DNA of 64,000 nucleotides from Marinobacter denitrificans (GTDB taxonomy: Bacteria > Pseudomonadota > Gammaproteobacteria > Pseudomonadales > Oleiphilaceae). Positions 9,429 through 16,996 of this stretch are shown in pieces; the first letter of the stretch is position 1, and each line of letters begins with the position of its first letter. The notes beneath the pieces are model-generated. The model saw only the letters and a list, made by a program, of their open reading frames with translations. It had not been told where the DNA came from and did not search any database. Both the position numbers and the translations under genes were made by a program. The stretch lies in the NCBI RefSeq assembly GCF_008795955.1, contig NZ_VMHN01000004.1, forward strand, positions 62,001-126,000, written 5' to 3'.

Positions 9429-10154
9429 ATGCGTATCGCTTTGCTTGAAGACGAACACGAACAGGCACAGCACATCCAGTCCATTCTTTCTGAGCGCGGG
9501 CACCACTGTGACAGCTTCCCATCCGGCCAGTCGTTTCTGAGCGCGGTACTTCACCGTAGCTATGACTTGCTGATTATGGACTGGCAGATCCCCGACATGA
9601 CCGGCATTGAAGTGCTGGAGCACGTACGAGCCCAGCTTAACTGGCAGATACCGGTGGTATTCCTGACCCAGCGCGACAGCGAAACCGACATCGTACGGGC
9701 ACTGGACGCCGGTGCCGATGACTACCTCTGCAAACCGGCCCGGGAAGCGGAACTGGTGGCACGTATTAACGCCCTGGCTCGCCGTACCAACCCGGACAAC
9801 GAGAAAGAAGTGCTGGTCTACGGCCCGTTTGAGATCAATACCCAGCTGCGGACCATATCGCTTCACGGTGACGTGCTGACCCTGACCGACAAAGATTTCG
9901 ACCTGACCCTGTTCCTGTTCCAGAACCAGGGCCGCCTGCTGACCCGGGAAATGCTGCTGGAGCGCGTGTGGGGGCTGGCCCGGGACATCAACACCCGAAC
10001 CGTGGACACCCATATGAGCCGTCTGCGGCGCAGGCTTGGCCTCAACCCTGAGAACGGGTTCCGGATCAAGACCATCTATCAGCGGGGCTATCGCCTCGAA
10101 GCCATGAAGGCCACCGGCCCGGATGCACACGCAGTCGCTACGGAACAGGCCTGA
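9429..10154 (+). CDS. OmpR/PhoB-type response regulator
   Basis: 241-residue two-domain regulator. The receiver has the acidic pair in LLEDE, the phosphoacceptor Asp (~51) in LLIMDWQIPD, the switch Thr in FLTQR and Lys (~101) in CKPAR. A C-terminal winged helix-turn-helix (~140-230) follows. The start is the ATG at 9429 behind GGGAGA; an upstream in-frame GTG at 9402 has no ribosome site. One nucleotide separates its stop from the next gene. The genes that follow encode a LysM/FecR exported protein and a CHASE2 histidine kinase, so it is very probably the partner of that kinase. The target genes are unknown. Confidence 0.95.
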   Translation: MRIALLEDEHEQAQHIQSILSERGHHCDSFPSGQSFLSAVLHRSYDLLIMDWQIPDMTGIEVLEHVRAQLNWQIPVVFLTQRDSETDIVRALDAGADDYLCKPAREAELVARINALARRTNPDNEKEVLVYGPFEINTQLRTISLHGDVLTLTDKDFDLTLFLFQNQGRLLTREMLLERVWGLARDINTRTVDTHMSRLRRRLGLNPENGFRIKTIYQRGYRLEAMKATGPDAHAVATEQA

Positions 10155-10155
10155 A

Positions 10156-11793
10156 ATGATACAACGCTCCACCCGCACGCTGGCTCACGTTGTTCTGCTG
10201 CTGGGCAGCCTTTGGCTCGCACTTCCTGCCCATGCTGAGCTGTCCGTTACCCGTGGTTCCCAGCCGGGCAACTCATTGGCTGAATCCGCTCCCATTCCGG
10301 AGTGGGTATATACCGTTCGGCCGGGCGAAAGTTTTGACGAAATTGCGGAGATCCTGCTCGCACGAAACGTACCTGCGAACCGGCTGCTGCAGCATAACGG
10401 CATCGACAATCCTGCCACGGTGGGCAGTGGCGACAGCCTGCGCATCCCCCTGGCCTGGCTCCAGCGTCAGCCTGACCCGGCGCGCGTTCGCTCTGTGGCT
10501 GGCCAGGTACAACTTATTTCCGGCAGCGACAGCAGCAAGCGCCCGCTGGCCAGCGACATGCTGGTGCGGGTGGGCGATGAAATACTGTCCCACTCCGGTA
10601 CCGCCACTGTGGAACTGGCAGACGGCTCGGTTGTACGCATCTCCCCGAACTCCCGCCTGGCATTCAACAGGCTGACCCAGTACGGCAAATCCGGCATGGT
10701 GGACACCAGACTGCGCCTCGACCGAGGTGAAATCGAAACCCAGGTAAAACCGGTGATTGAAGGCGGCTCCCGCTTCGAAATCGAAACACCGTCTGCGGTT
10801 GCTGCTGTCAGGGGCACCATGTTTACCCTGAGGACCGCGCCCGGCAAGACCGATCTGCGGGTTACCGAAGGCGAAGTGTCTTTTGGCCCGCCCGGAAAAA
10901 CCCGCCGCATTCCCGCCGGGTACAGTGCCAGCGTCTCAACCGTTGGCGTGGGTGGCATGAGCATTCGCCAACTGCCGCCTGCACCAGCGGTCAATCCGCT
11001 TCCGCCGCAGCTGAAACAATTGCCAGCGCAGCTTAGCTGGCAACCCAATGGAGCCAGTGCACACCGGGTGGACATTTTTGATGCGGAGTCCGGCCGCTGG
11101 ATGGACAGCCGCCGGGTAACCGGGGACAGTTTCAATATTGATCTGCTGGACAATGGCAACTACGACATTCACCTGGCATCGCTGGACAGCCGCGGCATCG
11201 CAGGCATGCCCGGCATCCTGAATGTAGAGGTGGACTTGCAGGCGCGAACGGCCACCCTGGAACAGCCAGAGGCCGGTGCTACAGTGAATGACGACATGCC
11301 GGAATTCCGCTGGCAGGTTCATGGCGAGAACGAAGTGGCGCGAGTAGAGATCGCAGCAGACGACGAGTTTGGCAACCTGGTGGCCACCAGCGAATGGGCG
11401 CCAGACCAGAGCGCACTGCCGTCCCGCCCACTTTCGCCGGGGCAGTATTACTGGCGCGTGGTGACCGAAGCCGGAGGCAATTCCGTAGCCACCAGCGAAG
11501 CCCGCGCCCTGGTGGTTAACGGCACTCTGCCACCGGTACGCATCATCAGCGTTAACTATGTGGACAGCCAGGTTCGGGTGTTCTGGCAGAAGGTGGATAC
11601 GGCGGCGGAGTATCGTCTGCAGCTGTCCGAAGAGCCCCGTTTCAACAACATTATTAAAGAGGCTACCCTTTCGGATACCACGGCGGCCTTGCGCCTGATT
11701 CCCGGAAGACGGTATTTTGTGCGCCTGAAAGCTCTTTCTGATGGCCCCCTTGAAAGCCGTTGGGGACCAGGGAGGGAATTGTTCCTGGAGTAA
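10156..11793 (+). CDS. Exported LysM-FecR domain protein of the CHASE2 signalling operon
   Basis: 545-residue secreted protein, starting 1 nt after the response regulator stop. It has a signal peptide (hydrophobic VVLLLGSLWLALPAHA, residues ~10-27), a LysM-like peptidoglycan-binding module (YTVRPGESFDEIAE, ~50-98) and a FecR domain (~145-250) with the diagnostic AAVRGTMFTLRT. The rest is fibronectin-III-like beta repeats with WQ/WR strands. FecR-like domains in this setting are thought to sense or scaffold at the periplasmic face. Sandwiched between a regulator and a kinase with a periplasmic CHASE2 domain, it is a good candidate for a cell-wall-bound accessory sensor; that is inference from order and domains. 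Confidence 0.88.
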   Translation: MIQRSTRTLAHVVLLLGSLWLALPAHAELSVTRGSQPGNSLAESAPIPEWVYTVRPGESFDEIAEILLARNVPANRLLQHNGIDNPATVGSGDSLRIPLAWLQRQPDPARVRSVAGQVQLISGSDSSKRPLASDMLVRVGDEILSHSGTATVELADGSVVRISPNSRLAFNRLTQYGKSGMVDTRLRLDRGEIETQVKPVIEGGSRFEIETPSAVAAVRGTMFTLRTAPGKTDLRVTEGEVSFGPPGKTRRIPAGYSASVSTVGVGGMSIRQLPPAPAVNPLPPQLKQLPAQLSWQPNGASAHRVDIFDAESGRWMDSRRVTGDSFNIDLLDNGNYDIHLASLDSRGIAGMPGILNVEVDLQARTATLEQPEAGATVNDDMPEFRWQVHGENEVARVEIAADDEFGNLVATSEWAPDQSALPSRPLSPGQYYWRVVTEAGGNSVATSEARALVVNGTLPPVRIISVNYVDSQVRVFWQKVDTAAEYRLQLSEEPRFNNIIKEATLSDTTAALRLIPGRRYFVRLKALSDGPLESRWGPGRELFLE

Positions 11794-11826
11794 TCCAGTA
11801 CACCTTGATATCCGACAGCAGGCCTC

Positions 11827-14403
11827 ATGACCCGGAACTGGTTTCCAATAAAAACGACCCCGTGGACACTCGGCCTGCCACTTTTGATCATCCTGTTGTT
11901 ACTGCAGGCCACATCCATTCCCCAAAGGCTGGATTACTGGCTTTACGATGCCCTGATTACCGCCAATCCTGCAGAGGCCTCTGACGACATAGTCTTAGTC
12001 GCCATCGACGAACAGAGCATGGATCGCCTTGGCCGCTGGCCCTGGCCGCGCAGCACCCACGCCCGGCTTATCGAAAAACTTCATCAGGCCGGCGCGAAAA
12101 CCATCGTTTTCGATATTCTGTTTCCGGAACCGTCTCTGGACGACCCTGAACTGGCAGTAGCCATGCGCAACCATGGCGACGTGATTCTGCCACTTCACCT
12201 GTCGCCGCCCTCCCGCAATTACCTGATCAGCGAGCAGCTACCCGTGCCGGAACTGGCGGACGCTGCGTCGGCACTCGGGCATGCCCACGTGGAGCTGGAC
12301 GAAGATGGCCTGGCGCGGGGTGTTTATCTGCTGAATGGGCTGGGGGACCAGCTATGGCCCAGCCTGGCCCTGGCTGCCTCCGAAAAAACGCTGCCAGTTA
12401 AAGAACCCGGCGAAATCGCGCCTTACACCAACGTAAGGCAACACTACAGAGCCGTACCATTGGCCGGAGGGGCCGGCACACTGCCTACCTGGTCCTACAC
12501 GGAGATACTGCAAAGCCCTCCGTCGCGGGAAGCCTTCCAGGGCAAAACCGTGTTCGTGGGCGCCACGGCCCCAGGCTTTGGTGACATCCTGCCCACTCCG
12601 TTCTCCGGACTTCGCCAACCCATGTCTGGTGTGGAGTTCCATGCCAACAACTACTCGGCACTGGTTGGGGATGAGCTGATATCAAAAGTGCCTAGGGCCA
12701 CCGCCATCGGCCTTGCCCTTTTCACCATCATTGTTCTGGCCCTCGCCCTGCCCCGCATGAGGCCGGCAAGAAGTATTCTGCTGTGCCTGGCATGGGTGGG
12801 CGTACTGGCTATCGTGCACGCGTTGCTGCTGTTTTACGGGCGGTTATGGCTGCCGGTATCCCACTCCATCATTGTTCCACTGCTGGCACTTCCGGTATCC
12901 AGTGCGCTTCGGCTCGCCATGACCAATCGTTTTCTCAACCGGCAACTGGACGAACTGGCCAGAGGGCCTACCATGACCCTCCAGGAGCCCTCACGCCGCC
13001 ATCCGCCTCAGCTACTCAGTCACTTCCAGGCTCTGTTTCAGCCTGAAGGCTGGTTGCTGGCCGAGGGTGATGACGTTATTACCGCCTCCGGGCTCACCGA
13101 ATCCGAGATTCCGCCCCTGGACAAGCCCGGCGAGTGGGTTCATATCGATAATCAGAGCTGGATCAGCCTGGCCCGAGGCGGCCTCACCTATAAACTGGGC
13201 CTTAAGCTGTCCAACGATCTGGGCCGCGAGGCTACCCAGCGATACCTCCGCCGCCTGCCGTTGACGGCGAGTAGCACTCAAGCCAGCCGCCCAGGCCCAA
13301 GGGAAAACATCTCAGCCCGCATCGAACGCGTACGGCTTGCGACAGAGCGCATGAGCCAGATGCAGAAGTTTATACGGCGCAGCTTCGAGCGTATGCCCGA
13401 CGGCATTATCGTTACCGACGAGCTGGGCGTGATCCGCTTTGCCAACGGCCATATTGAAGAATGGTTCCGCGAACCCATGCCGAGCCTGAACGGCCTCCCC
13501 CTGGCCCGACTTCTGGAAGGTCATGACCCGCGGGAAGCGCCGCCCTGGCACGAAACCGTATCCGAAACGCTGACCCTGGCCCAGAGCCGCACCGTGGACC
13601 TGCGCATTCACAACAAGGACTTTCTGATCCACTTTGCACCGTTCTCCCTGCCAGACAGCGACCAGAGCGGCATCATCGCCAACATTTCGGATATCTCTGA
13701 ACTGCGGGAGCAACAACGCCAGCACCGGGAGGCCATCGACTTCATCTCCCACGACGTTCGCTCCCCGCTGGTGTCCCAGTTGGCGCTGATTGAACAGCTA
13801 AAAAGAAACCGCGGCCAGGTAGAACCCGAACAACTGGAGCAGCTCGGCAAACTGGCCCGGCGCAGCTATCACCTGGCGGAGGAGTTCGTGCAACTGGCCA
13901 GGGCCGAACAGCTCACTGAAACCCGCTTCTACGAATGCGAGTTCCTGGCCATTGTGGAAAACGCCCGGGACAGCGTCAGCGAACAGGCAGCGGAGAAAGG
14001 TATCCAGTTGATACTGCAGGGAACAGAAGACTTGTGGTTAAAGGGTAACGCTGAGTTACTGGAACGGGCAGTGATCAATCTGCTGACCAACGCGGTGCAG
14101 TACAGCCCACCGCAATCCATCATCACTATACAGGTCTTCCAGGCCGGCCATCAGGCGTGCCTGACCGTCAGTGATGAGGGTGAAGGTATCGCTCCAGAAG
14201 AACTCCCCCATCTGTTTGACCGTTACCGGCGCCAGAAAAGCAGCGAGCTTTCCGGCAACCACGGCACTGGTCTGGGGCTTTCCTTTGTTAACGTGGTGGT
14301 GGAAAAACATCGTGGCGAGATCCACGTCGATTCCCGCCTGGGGGAAGGGTCTGCCTTCACCCTGAAACTGCCGGTAACCCACCCGATCAGATCGTTTTAC
14401 TGA
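11827..14403 (+). CDS. CHASE2-PAS sensor histidine kinase
   Basis: 858-residue membrane kinase. One N-terminal transmembrane helix (~13-29) precedes a periplasmic CHASE2 domain (~40-270, with VAIDEQSMDRLGRWPWPR). Three closely packed transmembrane helices (~283-362), the usual CHASE2 arrangement, come next. The cytoplasmic part has a linker, a PAS domain (~510-620), a HisKA region with the phospho-acceptor His (~641) in FISHDVRSPL, and an HATPase domain with an N box (NLLTNAVQYS, ~749), G1 (DEGEGI) and G2 (GTGLGLSF, ~813). All catalytic motifs look intact. It is the third gene after the response regulator and LysM/FecR genes. Its last 17 bases overlap, tail to tail, the 3' end of the FN3 lipoprotein gene. 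Confidence 0.95.
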   Translation: MTRNWFPIKTTPWTLGLPLLIILLLLQATSIPQRLDYWLYDALITANPAEASDDIVLVAIDEQSMDRLGRWPWPRSTHARLIEKLHQAGAKTIVFDILFPEPSLDDPELAVAMRNHGDVILPLHLSPPSRNYLISEQLPVPELADAASALGHAHVELDEDGLARGVYLLNGLGDQLWPSLALAASEKTLPVKEPGEIAPYTNVRQHYRAVPLAGGAGTLPTWSYTEILQSPPSREAFQGKTVFVGATAPGFGDILPTPFSGLRQPMSGVEFHANNYSALVGDELISKVPRATAIGLALFTIIVLALALPRMRPARSILLCLAWVGVLAIVHALLLFYGRLWLPVSHSIIVPLLALPVSSALRLAMTNRFLNRQLDELARGPTMTLQEPSRRHPPQLLSHFQALFQPEGWLLAEGDDVITASGLTESEIPPLDKPGEWVHIDNQSWISLARGGLTYKLGLKLSNDLGREATQRYLRRLPLTASSTQASRPGPRENISARIERVRLATERMSQMQKFIRRSFERMPDGIIVTDELGVIRFANGHIEEWFREPMPSLNGLPLARLLEGHDPREAPPWHETVSETLTLAQSRTVDLRIHNKDFLIHFAPFSLPDSDQSGIIANISDISELREQQRQHREAIDFISHDVRSPLVSQLALIEQLKRNRGQVEPEQLEQLGKLARRSYHLAEEFVQLARAEQLTETRFYECEFLAIVENARDSVSEQAAEKGIQLILQGTEDLWLKGNAELLERAVINLLTNAVQYSPPQSIITIQVFQAGHQACLTVSDEGEGIAPEELPHLFDRYRRQKSSELSGNHGTGLGLSFVNVVVEKHRGEIHVDSRLGEGSAFTLKLPVTHPIRSFY

Positions 14404-14788
14404 CCTGCTCTGAAGGGGCGCTGACGAGACCATCGACATCTTCCGCCTGGATCGTAAAGTACCAGGTGCCGTAATCCAGATTGTTGATGATGTAGTCCAT
14501 GGTATTGGCATCATCAATGCGGATAACCTCGGAAAGCTCATCCGGGCTCTGACCGTAGCTGATCACGTAACCGGACAACTCTCCCATCTTGATGCCGTCC
14601 CCGTTCGCGCGGGTGGCGGGTGCATTCCAGCTCAGCGAGGCAGAACGCTCGGAAAACTGCTGGGGCTCGGCATAACTCGTGCTGGAACTGTCGGAGGTGC
14701 CCGAAATACCCTCTACACAGCCTGTAAGAACCAATCCCATGGCAAACGCGGCGATCCATGCCTTCGACACTTTAATGACGCGTTTCAT
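14387..14788 (-). CDS. Small FN3-domain lipoprotein
   Basis: 133-residue lipoprotein. The ATG at 14788 gives a basic MKRVIKV start; an upstream in-frame TTG at 14803 is less likely. The signal peptide ends in lipobox LTGC, so the mature protein should be lipid-anchored. After a Ser/Thr-rich linker it carries one fibronectin type III-like domain with the characteristic SLSWNAP, GYVISYG and TWYFTIQAED strands. No enzymatic motif is seen. It converges with the CHASE2 kinase gene, overlapping it by 17 nt. No clear ribosome site precedes the ATG. Confidence 0.8.
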   Translation of the reverse strand: MKRVIKVSKAWIAAFAMGLVLTGCVEGISGTSDSSSTSYAEPQQFSERSASLSWNAPATRANGDGIKMGELSGYVISYGQSPDELSEVIRIDDANTMDYIINNLDYGTWYFTIQAEDVDGLVSAPSEQVSKTI

Positions 14789-15018
14789 ATTTTTATACAC
14801 CAATATATCGTCAAGGTTGTGAAATTGTATAAAACGCGGGCGAGTATCGATGTGAAGAGTGTCATCATGCCAATTAAAAAATCGTCAATTTTTCGACACG
14901 CAACCGTAACTGAACAGCGAAAGGTACTGAGGTGGGGGCAATTTTTTGCCCGGACAGGAAAACAACAGGAAAAAAGGAGAGAAACTCAAGACTCAAGTTT
15001 AAAGGTAGAGGGGGTAGC

Positions 15019-15639
15019 TCAGCGAAGCAGGCCAGTCACTTCAATCCTCCCCCTGGACAGCTTGACCATATCGCGCCTTTCGAGCTCTTTCAGCAGGCGA
15101 CTTACCACCTCCCGCGCGGTCCCCAGCTCAACAGCCAACGCCTGGTGGGTAATAACCACCGGCCCGCGGGCAGCGCGGCTCAGCAGCCACTCTTCAAGCC
15201 GTTTATCCATACGACGAAAAGCAACCTCTTCCACCAGCAGCATCAGGTCATCCAGCCGGCGGCCGTAGGACTCCATAATTCCCAGCCGGAAACCGGCAGA
15301 CTGGTCCATCAGCCGGTCGAATACCCCACGGGGAATCATCAAAGCCTCTGCACCCTCCTCTACCACTGCCTCGGCACGGTAGGCTCGCCCGGTCATCAGA
15401 CAGCCGATGGAAAGCGTACAGATGTCATCCGCCTCCATTCGATAGAGCACAATGCTATGGCCGGAGACACCCGTCATCTGCACCTTGACCCTGCCCCCGA
15501 TGACCAACGGAAGCCCGTGGCAGTGCTGGCCGGCGCTGAACAGAATCTGCCCGGGCGGAAACTGCATCACCCGGGCTTTTTCAAGGGTTTCCTTGCGGAG
15601 GGTGTCGTTCAGACGGTCGAGAATACTGTGGCGGGCCAT
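15019..15639 (-). CDS. Crp/Fnr family transcription regulator
   Basis: 206-residue regulator with an N-terminal cyclic-nucleotide-binding-type beta roll (FPPGQILFSAG, LPLVIGGRVKV), a long dimer helix and a C-terminal helix-turn-helix. The recognition helix, AREVVSRLLKELE, has the E-xx-S-R pattern that in FNR reads TTGAT half-sites. FNR's N-terminal four-cysteine cluster is absent, so oxygen sensing through an Fe-S cluster is not supported; the effector is unknown. I prefer the ATG at 15639 over one at 15702: it gives the usual family length and leaves room for a promoter and for the FNR-like box at 15708-15721. The gene faces a DUF2892 gene, a pairing that suggests it controls that gene and itself. 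Confidence 0.9.
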   Translation of the reverse strand: MARHSILDRLNDTLRKETLEKARVMQFPPGQILFSAGQHCHGLPLVIGGRVKVQMTGVSGHSIVLYRMEADDICTLSIGCLMTGRAYRAEAVVEEGAEALMIPRGVFDRLMDQSAGFRLGIMESYGRRLDDLMLLVEEVAFRRMDKRLEEWLLSRAARGPVVITHQALAVELGTAREVVSRLLKELERRDMVKLSRGRIEVTGLLR

Positions 15640-15679
15640 GAAACCTGATCCAGTTGGCGGCATTTGGAAGTCGAATGTG

Positions 15680-15721
15680 ACTTTATCACTGAAGTGGCGC
15701 ATGCCGGTGGATTAGGATCAA
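15680..15721 (-). promoter_or_regulatory. FNR-type box with suitably spaced -10 element upstream of the Crp/Fnr gene
   Basis: TGGAT-TAGG-ATCAA at 15708-15721 matches the FNR consensus TTGAT-N4-ATCAA at 9 of 10 defined positions. On the minus strand a -10-like TAAAGT lies at 15685-15680. A start about 7 nt after it (~15673) would put the box centre at -41.5, the classic class II activator position, and leave a ~34-nt leader before the ATG at 15639. The box is also 35 nt upstream of the DUF2892 ATG on the plus strand. Confidence 0.6.
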
Positions 15722-15755
15722 GTCATTACCGCAAAACACCATTGGAGAACGGGAA

Positions 15756-15944
15756 ATGACCAAAAACATGGGAACTGCAGACCGCACCATACGGGCAATC
15801 GTTGGCGTTGTGGTACTGGCACTGGTATTCGTAGGGCCACAGACGGCCTGGGGCTGGATTGGTATCATTCCGCTGGCAACAGCGTTGATGGGTAACTGCC
15901 CTGCTTATTCGCTGATCGGGATTAAAACGTGTAAGAGGCAGTAG
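15756..15944 (+). CDS. DUF2892 (YgaP-type) inner membrane protein
   Basis: 62-residue protein matching the DUF2892 pattern: a short polar N-terminus with MGTADRTIRAIVG, then two hydrophobic helices, then a Cys-containing NCPAYSLIGIKTC motif and a basic tail. It resembles the membrane-anchor half of E. coli YgaP, without the rhodanese domain. The two C-terminal cysteines (~48 and 58) are typical. Its ribosome site is GGAG, 10-13 nt upstream. It diverges from a Crp/Fnr gene and is followed by a terminator, so it is a single-gene unit. Function is not established; association with sulfur or redox metabolism is only suggested by YgaP. Confidence 0.88.
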   Translation: MTKNMGTADRTIRAIVGVVVLALVFVGPQTAWGWIGIIPLATALMGNCPAYSLIGIKTCKRQ

Positions 15945-15955
15945 ACATCCGAACG

Positions 15956-15991
15956 AAAAAAGGCAGATCATAATCCCGGATCTGCCTTTTT
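15956..15991 (+). terminator. Rho-independent terminator after the DUF2892 gene
   Basis: Stem GGCAGATC/GATCTGCC (15962-15969 with 15979-15986), flanked by an A-run and followed by five T residues, starts 11 nt after the DUF2892 stop. Confidence 0.9.
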
Positions 15992-16010
15992 GCGTTAAGG
16001 AACAAGGAAC

Positions 16011-16940
16011 ATGGCTCAATTCGAACCCAGCGACGGGATGCGAGATGTCGAAACTGTTGTGCGCGACCCCTTACGGTTCAAGCTGAAACTCGACATTGGT
16101 GACCAGGCCTACGCCTCTCTGCGCCTGAAGAAATACCTCCTGGATAGCGTCGACGCCGCGAACGGAGCGGCCACCGGGTTCATCTTCGCAAAATCATCCG
16201 TGGTCGCATCCACCTTTTTCGCACCTTCAGGATTTCTCGGCGCGCTGGGCATCGGAACTGCCGTCACCCCGGTGGGTTGGGCCATAGCCGCAGGGGTAGC
16301 CGGCGCAGGACTGAGCCTGATCATCGGCAAGCGGTTAGTAAGAGGCTCCTCTGACCGAGTCAAACAGATCCCCGACTACATCAATACGCCGATGGATGTT
16401 CTGGCCACCGGGCTCTTCGACATGATCGCAACCCTGGGGGTAAAACTTGCCGAAATTGATGGCGAGCTCGTCCAGCAAGAGCGTGACTTCATCACGCGCT
16501 ATTTTGTCGACGACTGGGGGTACGACCCGCTTTTCGTTCAACAAGGCCTGAAGCTGATCGAAGAACAGTCCGATCAGCATTCCATAGAAGAAATCACCGA
16601 ACAATTGGCCCGCTTCAAGAAAGCCAACCCGGATTGCAATTATCGGTCTATGTCGAGAGAGATCGTCACCTTCCTGAATGGCATAGCGGAAGCAGACGGC
16701 TATGTGGATAAGCGCGAAGAAGAAGCGGCTGAAAAGGTGAAAGCCATATTTGAAGATATCAATTCCATCACCACGACGCTCTCAGAGTCCGCCAAAGCCG
16801 GCGTGGAGCAGGTATCCCGTTATGGTAAGTCCACGCTTAATGGGCTGGGTTCAGGGCTTGATAGAACAAGGAAGGGGTTCCGGAGATTGAAGTCTCAGTC
16901 CCGGGAGAAGCTTTCGCGGCTGCGGTCGAAGGACCGGTAA
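16011..16940 (+). CDS. TerB-like protein with a glycine-rich membrane segment
   Basis: 309-residue protein. The ATG follows AAGGAACAAGGAAC. Residues ~45-110 form a hydrophobic Gly/Ala-rich stretch (IGTAVTPVGWAIAAGVAGAGL) like a glycine-zipper membrane or pore segment. The middle, ~135-250, has the acidic helical pattern of TerB-like domains (KLAEIDGELVQQERDFI and NGIAEADGYVDKREEE), in which acidic residues can bind metal. The C-terminus is very basic (KGFRRLKSQSREKLSRLRSK), perhaps contacting nucleic acid or phospholipid headgroups. No tellurite-resistance neighbours are present, so a general envelope or stress role is more likely than true tellurite resistance. Family assignment is by pattern only. 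Confidence 0.65.
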   Translation: MAQFEPSDGMRDVETVVRDPLRFKLKLDIGDQAYASLRLKKYLLDSVDAANGAATGFIFAKSSVVASTFFAPSGFLGALGIGTAVTPVGWAIAAGVAGAGLSLIIGKRLVRGSSDRVKQIPDYINTPMDVLATGLFDMIATLGVKLAEIDGELVQQERDFITRYFVDDWGYDPLFVQQGLKLIEEQSDQHSIEEITEQLARFKKANPDCNYRSMSREIVTFLNGIAEADGYVDKREEEAAEKVKAIFEDINSITTTLSESAKAGVEQVSRYGKSTLNGLGSGLDRTRKGFRRLKSQSREKLSRLRSKDR

Positions 16941-16996
16941 CGGCACAAAATGGGCAGCACTGGTTCATTGCGAATTTGCAAACCCATATTTATTTT

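Noticed and set aside
14936..14951. GGGCA/TGCCC hairpin between the Crp/Fnr gene and the FN3 lipoprotein gene as a terminator
   Set aside because: Five-bp stem with the T residues in the loop, not downstream; no T-tail on either strand.
15676..15690. TGTGA-N5-TCACT as a CRP site
   Set aside because: Spacer is 5 rather than 6 and the right arm is imperfect; the nearby FNR-type box fits the local regulator better.
16011..16940. Tellurite resistance operon
   Set aside because: Only one TerB-like protein is present and no other ter genes are adjacent.
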